Positions 1 to 5,453 of a DNA stretch of 5,453 nt are shown here, one piece after another. The notes beneath the pieces were generated by a model that saw only the letters and a program-made list of their open reading frames with translations, ran no database searches and was not told the DNA's origin. Source of the stretch: Christiangramia sp. GTDB taxonomy: Bacteria; Bacteroidota; Bacteroidia; Flavobacteriales; Flavobacteriaceae. How positions within the stretch are numbered: position 1 is the first letter of the stretch; the number at the start of each line of letters is the position of its first letter. The stretch lies in assembly GCA_024644145.1 (NCBI GenBank), contig JAHELO010000070.1:2224-7676 (forward strand). Reading direction: 5' to 3'. The translations under genes were made by a program, and so were the position numbers.

Positions 1-1
1 T

Positions 2-43
2 CAATATAGGTTTGAAAAGGAACTCAAAGCTGAATTGAGATAA
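2..43 (+). CDS. C-terminal end of a rightward gene (partial)
   Basis: An open frame enters from the left edge and ends with TAA at 41-43, giving the tail QYRFEKELKAELR. The charged, helix-like composition and the strong hairpin ten bases after the stop fit the end of a real gene converging on the lipoprotein gene at 106-687. Only 13 codons are visible, so no family can be named and the frame could be fortuitous. The hairpin is the main support. Confidence 0.45.
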   Translation, partial: QYRFEKELKAELR

Positions 44-52
44 GTCATAAAA

Positions 53-84
53 AAAAAGCCGTGTGAATCTTCACACGGCTTTTT
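53..84. terminator. Bidirectional intrinsic terminator between convergent genes
   Basis: A perfect 15-bp inverted repeat has arms at 53-67 and 70-84. Its core is GCCGTGTGAA/TTCACACGGC, flanked by A5 on the left and T5 on the right. The innermost A-T pair probably opens to give a four-base loop. Each strand therefore reads as a GC-rich stem followed by a U run. It lies between the rightward stop at 43 and the leftward stop at 106 and can serve both genes. Confidence 0.85.
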
Positions 85-105
85 AATTTATTCGCATTTA
101 CGCCA

Positions 106-687
106 TTAAAATTGATCTTTAAAGATCTCGTCTATATACTCTCTTAGCTCACGGTCTAATCTTTTGGTACTTATGGTTTCTCCAGAAGTCCCTCTCCATA
201 AGATCTCACTGGTCCTTCTGTCTATCAAATCTATTACTATAGATCGTTCCCGGTAGGGCGCCTGCTTCACTCTTGGGCCATTTAGCCGCTGGATCGTAAA
301 ATAATTATCATACATAAAATCTTTGTAATATGATCCTACGTAATAACCAGGTTTATAATAAGGATAATTGGTATAAACCGGGTTGGCATTCACCGCTACC
401 TGCTCATCGAACATCGGGTGAAAGTGCACCAGGATATCCGGATTTCTTTTATTAAGAACGAAACCATTTTCCTGCAGATTAGCATTAATGGTTTTTATAA
501 TTGTTTCCTGGATCAAATTATTATCAAGATCCCTGCTAATAATAGTATCCTTATTGGGTAAATAAGCATAGGAATCGTAAGACTTCAATTTTTTCAGATC
601 ATCTTTAGCAGTTGGGCCGCTTGATCCGCAAGAGCTCATAAGCGTTGCCACGAGCAGAAAAAGTATATTCAGTTTCAAAAATTTCAT
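106..687 (-). CDS. DUF4136 domain lipoprotein
   Basis: This encodes a 193-residue predicted lipoprotein. The N-terminus has lysines, a hydrophobic stretch (about residues 6-17) and a lipobox-like LMSSC with the lipidated cysteine at position 20. No acidic surface-export signal follows the cysteine (GSSG), so a periplasm-facing location is the simpler inference. From about residue 34 the protein matches the DUF4136 pattern: a YDSYAYLP opening, PDILVHFHP at 83-91, and a closing strand IVIDLIDRRTSEILWRG at 150-166. The middle (105-129) is unusually tyrosine-rich. The family is common in Bacteroidota and proteobacteria and its biochemical role is unknown. The ATG at 685-687 sits directly before the signal peptide, so the start is secure. 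No clear promoter is visible in the 137-bp gap upstream. The gene is monocistronic, bounded by terminators on both sides. Confidence 0.88.
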   Translation of the reverse strand: MKFLKLNILFLLVATLMSSCGSSGPTAKDDLKKLKSYDSYAYLPNKDTIISRDLDNNLIQETIIKTINANLQENGFVLNKRNPDILVHFHPMFDEQVAVNANPVYTNYPYYKPGYYVGSYYKDFMYDNYFTIQRLNGPRVKQAPYRERSIVIDLIDRRTSEILWRGTSGETISTKRLDRELREYIDEIFKDQF

Positions 688-775
688 AGTATTAAAATCT
701 TTTATTTCAAGTCAATGTAATCTGATAGTTTTGATTTTAAAAGGACCTCAGCGTTTTTGACTTTTATTTAACGGG

Positions 776-800
776 AAAAAGCGGCAAAACGCCGCTTTTT
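776..800 (-). terminator. Intrinsic terminator of the fasciclin gene
   Basis: The stem AAAAAGCGGC (776-785) pairs with GCCGCTTTTT (791-800) around a five-base loop, AAAAC on the plus strand. On the minus strand the GC stem is followed by a T run, 25-49 bases beyond the stop codon of the fasciclin gene. It also insulates the downstream lipoprotein gene from read-through. Confidence 0.85.
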
Positions 801-824
801 ATAAAACTATTTCTTTATTATGAA

Positions 825-1391
825 TTACTTAGAAGGTAGCACAACGGTATCAATTACATGTATAACCCCGTTAGATTGATTCACATCTGCAATCGTCACT
901 TTGGCAATATTTCCTGCTTCATCCTTTAACTTAATGGATTCACCTTCTGCCATTGCCCAGATCTTTGCACCATTAACGGTGGTGAACCTGGCGTTCCCAT
1001 TTCCTTTTTCGATAGCTTTAACAAAATCACTGGCTTTATAATTTCCGGCTATGACATGGTAGGTTAATACAGACTGTAATTTCTTTTGGTTTTCTTTTTT
1101 TAACAGGGTGTCTACAGTACCAGCCGGCAGAGCATCAAAAGCAGCATTGGTTGGAGCAAAAACAGTAAATGGTCCCTCACTGGCAAGAATATCTACCAGT
1201 TCTGCCGCTTTTACTGCAGCCACTAAAGTTGTATGGTCTTTAGAATTCACAGCATTTTCTACAATATTCTTTGAAGGATACATTTCTGCTCCACCAACCA
1301 TTTTTGTATTCGCCATTCCGTTCTGACCAACTACAATTGTTCCCATTAAGAGAAACATACTCAACACAGTTAAAAATCTTAGATTTTTCAT
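825..1391 (-). CDS. Secreted fasciclin (FAS1) domain protein
   Basis: This is a 188-residue secreted protein with one FAS1 domain. Residues 1-22 form a Sec signal peptide (MKNLRF, hydrophobic core, likely cleavage after VVG-22, leaving Q23). No lipobox is present, so export to the periplasm or outside is expected. The FAS1 hallmarks are all visible: the H1 box FTVFAPTNAAFDALP (75-89), the central YH pair (111-112) in LTYHVIAG, and the H2 box NGVIHVIDTVVLP (174-186). Length fits a single-domain bacterial member of the COG2335 type. In eukaryotes and some bacteria FAS1 domains mediate adhesion or symbiosis, but the bacterial ligand is generally unknown, so function here is only inferred as extracytoplasmic binding. 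The ATG is well placed before the signal peptide. The gene is monocistronic with a terminator at 776-800, and it diverges from the gene at 1540. Confidence 0.93.
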   Translation of the reverse strand: MKNLRFLTVLSMFLLMGTIVVGQNGMANTKMVGGAEMYPSKNIVENAVNSKDHTTLVAAVKAAELVDILASEGPFTVFAPTNAAFDALPAGTVDTLLKKENQKKLQSVLTYHVIAGNYKASDFVKAIEKGNGNARFTTVNGAKIWAMAEGESIKLKDEAGNIAKVTIADVNQSNGVIHVIDTVVLPSK

Positions 1392-1421
1392 ATTAAAGGT
1401 TTAATTATTTATATAGAAAAA

Positions 1422-1448
1422 TACGTACAAGCCTTCGTCACGGTTTTT
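1422..1448 (-). promoter_or_regulatory. Possible ECF-sigma-type promoter of the fasciclin gene
   Basis: Read on the minus strand, AAAAAC (element AAC at plus 1443-1445) is followed after 17 bases by CGTA (plus 1422-1425). This resembles the general AAC...CGT layout of ECF sigma factor promoters and would place the transcript start about 20-25 bases before the ATG. It is a short pattern that can arise by chance in a gap this size, and no sigma or anti-sigma gene is in the window. No convincing housekeeping TTG/TAnnTTTG pair was found as an alternative. Confidence 0.18.
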
Positions 1449-1539
1449 AATATGCCCTGAATTAGGATAAGATTAACAATAATAGTACCTCAGAAATACT
1501 CCCAGAATTGAGATTAATCCGTTGTATTTGTGTGTATAA

Positions 1540-2298
1540 ATGTCTAATTTAGTGAGGACAAAGAACAGGAAGATGAAGCTGAAAATTCCCCGTACCAATC
1601 TACAATCCCAACTTATAAAAATTCGGGACAGAAAGGTTACAGAGAAGCATCTCCTAAACGAGATTAATAATATATTTACCAGGATCCAAAAAGAGGATGA
1701 AGCTGTTCTTAAAGAAATCCACCATGGAAACAGAGCAGACGATAATGGATTTGACCCAGACCTGTTAGAAACTTCCAGAATCTTTCACTTAGACCATATT
1801 TACAGGTTATGTGTAGATTACCGTCTTAGATTCCTTGATTCAGTTTTATTTAAGGCAGATGTACCTTATGAAGCATTGATCGAGATCAAAGACTTGGAAA
1901 AAGCTCATGGAACTTCTTTAAGGGGATTTAAAATTGTCGCCCCGTCTAAAGCTTTTAAGCTACGGAATGCTGACGATCCCCTGTTATTTGCACCCATTGG
2001 AAATGGTTATTACTACCTGATACATAAATGGGTAAATGATCTGAACCCTTTCAGGAAACTATTAATGTGGCCATTTAAAACCCTGGAAAATTTTATATTC
2101 CTCCTTCTTATATCAAGTTTTTTAACCGCACTCTTAATACCCGAAGGCATGTTCTCCCGGGAGCAAACCAGCACAGAGTTCTTTATGCTGTTTTTCTTTG
2201 TTTTCAAATGGTTTGCTGGGCTCTCCATTTTTTACGGTTTCAAAATGGGAAAAAATTTCAGTACAGAAATATGGAATTCAAAATACTATAATGCCTAG
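1540..2298 (+). CDS. Uncharacterised protein with two C-terminal membrane segments
   Basis: I do not recognise a named family for this 252-residue protein. The first two thirds are soluble and charged: a basic N-terminus, a helical stretch (about 20-60), and an acidic HGNRADDNGFDPD linker (62-74). A region rich in aromatic and His residues follows (80-100, including HLDH). A compact segment FKIVAPSKAFKLRNADDPLLFAPIGNGYYYLIHKW (130-164) could be a small folded domain. Two hydrophobic segments follow, about 183-201 and 213-234, joined by a short loop, and then a basic tail ending WNSKYYNA. Flanking positive charges suggest both ends are cytoplasmic. An in-frame TAA directly precedes the ATG at 1540, so the frame cannot extend upstream. 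A second ATG at 1573, preceded by AGGAAG, would give 241 residues and is a serious alternative start. Gene-like composition and the long open frame make it real. Confidence 0.8.
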   Translation: MSNLVRTKNRKMKLKIPRTNLQSQLIKIRDRKVTEKHLLNEINNIFTRIQKEDEAVLKEIHHGNRADDNGFDPDLLETSRIFHLDHIYRLCVDYRLRFLDSVLFKADVPYEALIEIKDLEKAHGTSLRGFKIVAPSKAFKLRNADDPLLFAPIGNGYYYLIHKWVNDLNPFRKLLMWPFKTLENFIFLLLISSFLTALLIPEGMFSREQTSTEFFMLFFFVFKWFAGLSIFYGFKMGKNFSTEIWNSKYYNA

Positions 2299-2370
2299 AA
2301 AGTTAATTTCAGTCTAAAAATTTTTATAAGCGCCCCGCTAATTCGTAATTTAGAACGATAATATCTAATT

Positions 2371-2616
2371 ATGAGCGAAGAGGATAACTATAAACGGGTC
2401 TACACAGGGCCGGAAACCAATGTACAATACCTTCAGGAACTATTTGAAAAAGCGGGCATACACTCCCGGGTAAGGAACGATTTCGATTCAGGTTTAAGAG
2501 CCGGATTCGGCGGCGGTCTTCCCGGCCAGGTACTGCTATTCGTTTTAAGAAGTCACTACGAGGAAGCGGAGAAAATTGCCAGGGCAACCTTTCCAAAAGA
2601 TTTCGATAATGAATAA
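2371..2616 (+). CDS. DUF2007 domain protein (putative signal-transducing protein)
   Basis: This is an 81-residue cytoplasmic protein matching the DUF2007 family (Pfam name: putative prokaryotic signal transducing protein). It has the family pattern in order: the opening VYTGPE (10-15), a helix LQELFEKAGI (21-30), then the glycine-rich turn AGFGGGLPGQVLLFV (44-58) and a final helix with EEAEKIA (64-70). The fold is thought to be a small ferredoxin-like sandwich related to PII/ACT-type modules, but no ligand is established, so signalling is family lore rather than shown. Length is typical. The ATG at 2371 follows an AT-rich leader without a Shine-Dalgarno run. The stop overlaps the start of the next gene (ATGAATAA, 2609-2616), so the two are almost certainly cotranscribed and probably translationally coupled. 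Confidence 0.85.
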   Translation: MSEEDNYKRVYTGPETNVQYLQELFEKAGIHSRVRNDFDSGLRAGFGGGLPGQVLLFVLRSHYEEAEKIARATFPKDFDNE

Positions 2617-2818
2617 CGACGAAATAGGCACTGAAGAGGAACAGCCAAAAAGGAATATCTGGAATCTCTTTTTAGGAATAGCCTTCCTGGGGTACGGTAG
2701 TTTCAGGCTATATCAAAAAACACAATCCCAGGACCCGGATACCTTTGGAATGATCCTCGCCATAGGGTTTATAGTCTTTGGAATATATGATCTTTATAAA
2801 TACTATAAAGGTCAATAG
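2609..2818 (+). CDS. Small two-helix membrane protein coupled to the DUF2007 gene
   Basis: From the ATG at 2609 this encodes 69 residues. A short acidic N-terminus (MNNDEIGTEEEQPKRN) leads into a first membrane helix (about 16-35, WNLFLGIAFLGYGSF). A polar loop KTQSQDPD follows, then a second helix (about 46-63, FGMILAIGFIVFGIYDLY) and a basic tail YKYYKGQ. No named family is recognised. An in-frame TTG at 2576 could extend it by 11 residues, but that extension lies inside the DUF2007 gene and reads as out-of-frame sequence, so the ATG is preferred. The 8-base overlap ATGAATAA with the preceding stop points to translational coupling. A physical or functional link to the DUF2007 protein, for example as its membrane anchor, is inference only. 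The terminator follows three bases after the stop. Confidence 0.75.
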   Translation: MNNDEIGTEEEQPKRNIWNLFLGIAFLGYGSFRLYQKTQSQDPDTFGMILAIGFIVFGIYDLYKYYKGQ

Positions 2819-2820
2819 AA

Positions 2821-2844
2821 AAAGCCCTTCTTGTGAAGGGCTTT
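2821..2844. terminator. Bidirectional terminator between the DUF2007 unit and fabH
   Basis: AAAGCCCTTC (2821-2830) pairs perfectly with GAAGGGCTTT (2835-2844) around the loop TTGT. On the plus strand it is followed by ATATTTTT. On the minus strand the stem is followed by further T residues. It lies between convergent stops at 2818 and 2851, so it can end both transcripts. Confidence 0.85.
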
Positions 2845-2850
2845 ATATTT

Positions 2851-3861
2851 TTACCATTTAATAATTGCACTACCCCAGGTAAAACCACTTCCAAAAGCGG
2901 CGAGCACCACTACATCTTCATCTTTTACCCTGCCCTCTTCCCATGCTTCAGTTAACGCAATGGGAATAGACGCTGCGGTGGTATTTCCATATTTTTGGAT
3001 ATTATTGAAAACCTGGTCATCATTTAATTTAAACTTCTGTTGAACGAACTGTGAAATCCTCAGGTTAGCCTGGTGAGGAATGAGCATATCTATATCTGAA
3101 ACCTCAAGTCCGTTTGCCTGTAGGCCTTCGTTTATCACTTCAGAAAATCGCTGGATCGCATTTTTAAATACAAATTGGCCATTCATATATGGGTAATATG
3201 GTATATCATCTCCCTGTGGATTTTCTTCAATAATCTGAGGCACCCAATAATTAGTACTTGGTCCCTTTAAAGAAAGTTCCAGAGCATGCTGCCCTTGAGA
3301 GTGTAAATGGGTTGAAAGGATTCCCTGCCCGTTATGGTCACTTCTGGTTAAAACTGCGGCGCCCGCCCCGTCACCAAATATTACTGACACTGAACGACCA
3401 CGTGTTGTAAAATCTAATCCACCGCTATGGTTTTCGCTTCCTATAACCAGAACGTTTTTATACATCCCAGTCTTTATGAATTGATCTGCTACAGATATCG
3501 CATATACAAAACCACTACACTGGTTACGAACATCCAAGGCAGGACAGGTTTTAATATCCAACATTTCCTGTACCTGTACCCCGCAACCTGGAAAATAATA
3601 ATCAGGGCTAAGGGTTGCAAAAACAATAAGATCTATATCATCTTTTGAAATCCCAGACCTTTCAATGGCGATCTTTGCTGCTTTTACTCCCATAGTAGCG
3701 GTAGTATTGCCATCTCCATCCTTTATATGTCGTCGTTCTTTGATACCTGTTCTCTCCGTGATCCATTCATCGTTAGTATCCATCAATTTTGACAGATCGT
3801 CGTTGGTGACCACATTTTCCGGTACATATTTTCCTAATCCTGCAATTTTTGTTTGATACAT
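2851..3861 (-). CDS. fabH: Beta-ketoacyl-ACP synthase III
   Basis: KAS III condenses a short acyl-CoA primer with malonyl-ACP to start fatty-acid synthesis in the cytoplasm. This 336-residue protein has the full catalytic triad: Cys115 in NQCSGFVYA, His263 in IPHQANLRI and Asn293 in KYGNTTAASIP. Other family marks are the N-terminal GLGKYVPENVVTNDDL, the DEWITERTGIKERR segment (31-44), IFGDGAGAAVL (161-171) and the C-terminal GSGFTWGSAIIKW. Compared with E. coli FabH (Cys112, His244, Asn274; 317 residues), the His-Asn spacing is the same. The Cys-His spacing is 16 residues longer, with the extra sequence in about 195-228 (NYWVPQIIEENPQGDD region). The gene stands alone, not beside rpmF/plsX or other fab genes. 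Bacteroidota often carry more than one FabH, so this may be a paralog with a special primer or a route other than bulk fatty-acid synthesis. The start ATG at 3859-3861 aligns with the family N-terminus. Confidence 0.9.
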   Translation of the reverse strand: MYQTKIAGLGKYVPENVVTNDDLSKLMDTNDEWITERTGIKERRHIKDGDGNTTATMGVKAAKIAIERSGISKDDIDLIVFATLSPDYYFPGCGVQVQEMLDIKTCPALDVRNQCSGFVYAISVADQFIKTGMYKNVLVIGSENHSGGLDFTTRGRSVSVIFGDGAGAAVLTRSDHNGQGILSTHLHSQGQHALELSLKGPSTNYWVPQIIEENPQGDDIPYYPYMNGQFVFKNAIQRFSEVINEGLQANGLEVSDIDMLIPHQANLRISQFVQQKFKLNDDQVFNNIQKYGNTTAASIPIALTEAWEEGRVKDEDVVVLAAFGSGFTWGSAIIKW

Positions 3862-4144
3862 GAAGGGTGATTTATGCTATTTTTAATTTTTCCTATTCAA
3901 TTTAAGCAAATCGCTAAAAAACGGACGCGCAATATAAGAAACATTAACATTCATTCTTATTTTAAGCTTATAAAACTGCCCGGTAAATCTCTATTACTCC
4001 CTACCCTTCAAAGCTCTTTTCCAACAACAAGAAACTGATCTAACCAACCGGATGTCGGTGCGTGAAAGAATATTTAATAAATAAGGAAGCGCAACCGATT
4101 AGCACCGATCACGCTTCCTAACAACCTAACCAATAAATCAACCT
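3862..4144. other. 283-bp intergenic region upstream of fabH
   Basis: No protein-coding frame of credible length is present on either strand. The part next to fabH is AT-rich and presumably holds its promoter, but I could not find a clean flavobacterial TTG/TAnnTTTG pair with correct spacing. The part next to the ABC1 gene carries the hairpin at 4084-4119. A 7-base inverted repeat, TCGGTGC (4055-4061) with GCACCGA (4102-4108), partly overlaps that hairpin's loop and could form an alternative fold. No known RNA family is recognised. Confidence 0.5.
4084..4119 (-). terminator. Probable terminator hairpin of the ABC1 kinase gene
   Basis: AGGAAGCG (4084-4091) and CGCTTCCT (4112-4119) form a perfect 8-bp stem 25 bases beyond the ABC1 stop. 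On the minus strand the stem is followed by TATTTATTAAATATT, which is U-rich but interrupted. The loop is 20 bases, long for an intrinsic terminator, and contains ACCGAT twice (4094-4099 and 4104-4109). It could be a weak terminator, a 3'-end stabilising structure, or part of a small RNA. Confidence 0.5.
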
Positions 4145-5452
4145 TTAGAGATACACTCTAAAATTTTGAATATCTACTTTCGCCTTAAGATCATGTAATA
4201 AATTATATAGACCAAAAAACGTCCTGCTCATGTAGAGGAAATGTCTGCTTCCCCTGTTTCCATTCATTTTGCGTAATTCCGGATCTCTGGAATATTTCTC
4301 GCTTAATTCAGTAAGATGTTCCCAGAATTTTTCGTCGGTAAAATCGAAAATATCAGATTGAAATGGGGTGGAAAACATGGTGAACATTTCATGAAACATC
4401 TCAGAAAAGAATTTCTTTTCTTTTTCAGAATCATTCTCATTCAAGATCTCCAGCTCATATAACCTGCCATAAAAGAACTCCTGGTTATTTAATTTCTTCC
4501 TGTCTGTTAGCGAAAAATATGGTCGATAGAATTCTTCAGGAATCTTCTTGATACACCCAAAATCTATCGCAATAAGATTATTTTCTTTATCCACCAGGAA
4601 ATTCCCGGGGTGAGGATCGGCATGTACCTGCTTTAAACCATGAATCTGGAACATATAAAAATCCCATAAAGCCTGACCAATTTTATTAGCCAACTCCTGA
4701 TCATCATTTAAGTTCGCAAATTCACTAAGATGTACACCCTCCATCCAATCCATCGTAATGATGCGTTCACTGGATAGCTTCTCATAATATTCCGGAAATC
4801 GAAGGCCCGGAATATGAGCGCAGGCCTCAGATATTTCCTTGCTTTGCTTCACTTCCAGGATATAATCTGTCTCTTCTAAAAGTTTACCCTCTACTTCCTG
4901 AAAATACTTTTCTGAATCTTTTGCCTGAAGGTTAAACATCTTCAATGCAATTGGTTTAACCAAAGCAAGATCTGAACTGATACTATCTGCAACCCCTGGA
5001 TATTGGATTTTCACAGCAAGTCTTTTCCCATTTTTTGTGGCCTTATGCACCTGTCCGATGCTGGCCGCGTTAACCGATTGGGTTGCAAATGTATCATATA
5101 GCTCCTCGGGATATTTCCCGTTATATTTTTTAAAGGTTTTCCTCACTAAAGGCGCAGATAATGGCGGAACACTAAATTGCGCCAGGCTGAACTTCTCCAC
5201 ATAGGCACCGGGTAGCAGGTTTTTTTCCATAGACAGCATTTGAGCCACCTTTAAAGCACTCCCCTTTAAACTTTTTAAACCATCGTAAATATCACTGGCA
5301 TTATCTTCGTCCAGTTCATCCCGACCTAATTCCGGATTAAAAGCTTTTTTACCGTAATATTTGAGGTAATTTCCACCTATTTTTACACCGGTAGTAACCA
5401 ATTTGCCTGTTCTTCCTATTTTTCCTGTTGGTATTTTATCTATGGTCTTCAT
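4145..5452 (-). CDS. ABC1/UbiB (AarF-type) atypical kinase family protein
   Basis: This 435-residue protein belongs to the ABC1/ADCK/UbiB atypical kinase family. The motifs appear in order. A KxGQ-like element is at 68-71 but reads KVAQ. The alanine-rich nucleotide loop NAASIGQVH is at 128-136 (in place of a glycine-rich loop), followed by Lys148 in AVKIQYPGV and the conserved EETDY at 193-197. The catalytic segment VHADPHPGNFLV is at 276-287 (Asp279, Asn284) and the metal-binding DFG at 297-299. Family members support ubiquinone synthesis (UbiB, COQ8) or other lipid functions, apparently as ATPases rather than protein kinases. Bacteroidota normally use menaquinone, so a ubiquinone role is unlikely and the substrate is unknown. 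No strong C-terminal membrane helices like those of UbiB are evident, so it resembles COQ8 more in length and layout. The ATG at 5450-5452 gives a plausible basic N-terminus. Upstream sequence is outside the window, so a longer frame cannot be excluded. Confidence 0.88.
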   Translation of the reverse strand: MKTIDKIPTGKIGRTGKLVTTGVKIGGNYLKYYGKKAFNPELGRDELDEDNASDIYDGLKSLKGSALKVAQMLSMEKNLLPGAYVEKFSLAQFSVPPLSAPLVRKTFKKYNGKYPEELYDTFATQSVNAASIGQVHKATKNGKRLAVKIQYPGVADSISSDLALVKPIALKMFNLQAKDSEKYFQEVEGKLLEETDYILEVKQSKEISEACAHIPGLRFPEYYEKLSSERIITMDWMEGVHLSEFANLNDDQELANKIGQALWDFYMFQIHGLKQVHADPHPGNFLVDKENNLIAIDFGCIKKIPEEFYRPYFSLTDRKKLNNQEFFYGRLYELEILNENDSEKEKKFFSEMFHEMFTMFSTPFQSDIFDFTDEKFWEHLTELSEKYSRDPELRKMNGNRGSRHFLYMSRTFFGLYNLLHDLKAKVDIQNFRVYL

Positions 5453-5453
5453 C

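Noticed and set aside
712..719. TACATTGA on the minus strand as a -7 box for the DUF4136 gene
   Set aside because: It matches TAnnTTTG imperfectly and no TTG element is found at the right distance upstream.
1108..1326. Open frame of 72 codons on the plus strand
   Set aside because: It lies antisense inside the fasciclin gene, whose FAS1 motifs are unmistakable. Its protein shows no family features and there is no separate signal for expression.
1523..1530. TGTATTTG, one mismatch from the flavobacterial -7 box TAnnTTTG
   Set aside because: No TTG lies at the needed 17-23 base spacing upstream, and it is too close to the ATG at 1540. It would fit only if translation starts at 1573.
2013..2228. 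Open frame of 71 codons on the minus strand
   Set aside because: It is antisense to the membrane-segment region of the 252-residue protein. It is Lys/Ser/Arg-rich with no recognisable motifs.
2369..2596. Open frame of 75 codons on the minus strand
   Set aside because: It is antisense to the clear DUF2007 gene. Its Arg/Pro-rich composition is typical of a shadow frame.
3427..3856. Two plus-strand open frames (3427-3648 and 3665-3856)
   Set aside because: Both are antisense to fabH, which has all catalytic residues in place. Neither has gene-like composition or signals.
4052..4084. Ten-codon frame MSVRERIFNK just before the hairpin on the plus strand, resembling a leader peptide with attenuator
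   Set aside because: No plus-strand gene follows (the next gene is leftward), and there is no U run after the hairpin on this strand. Chance is the simpler reading.
1..5453. Possible defence system, mobile element, CRISPR array or biosynthetic cluster
   Set aside because: No transposase, integrase, nuclease, helicase, toxin-antitoxin pair, repeat-spacer pattern, target-site duplication or multi-enzyme cluster is visible. The genes are unrelated chromosomal ones with conventional terminators.

Overview
The window looks like ordinary chromosomal DNA from a marine-type member of the Bacteroidota, most likely the Flavobacteriaceae (a Gramella/Christiangramia-like genus is a guess from protein recall). 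The reasons are AT-rich intergenic DNA, start codons generally without a Shine-Dalgarno run, a DUF4136 lipoprotein, a secreted single-domain fasciclin protein, a DUF2007 gene paired with a tiny membrane protein, and FabH and ABC1-kinase sequences of flavobacterial character. I see no tRNA, rRNA, insertion sequence, CRISPR array, phage gene or defence locus.

Layout from left to right. Bases 2-43 are probably the last codons of a rightward gene. It meets a leftward DUF4136 lipoprotein gene (106-687) at a perfect 15-bp inverted repeat that can terminate both. Next comes a leftward secreted FAS1 (fasciclin) protein (825-1391) with its own terminator at 776-800. A 148-bp divergent promoter region separates it from a rightward, unrecognised 252-residue protein with two C-terminal membrane segments (1540-2298). 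A rightward two-gene unit follows: a DUF2007 protein (2371-2616) and a 69-residue two-helix membrane protein (2609-2818), joined by an 8-base overlap. A bidirectional terminator (2821-2844) separates this unit from a leftward beta-ketoacyl-ACP synthase III gene (2851-3861). A 283-bp gap with one notable hairpin leads to a leftward ABC1/UbiB-family atypical kinase gene (4145-5452), complete but ending one base from the window edge.

The genes do not form one pathway. The left part is cell-envelope material (lipoprotein, secreted adhesion-type domain, membrane protein). The right part is lipid-related (fatty-acid initiation by FabH, and an atypical kinase whose relatives act in quinone/lipid metabolism). 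Only the DUF2007/mini-membrane pair looks translationally coupled. No convincing new multi-gene system is visible. The best leads are the uncharacterised 252-residue membrane protein, the DUF2007 pair, the altered KxGQ motif of the ABC1 kinase, and the enlarged loop of the FabH.
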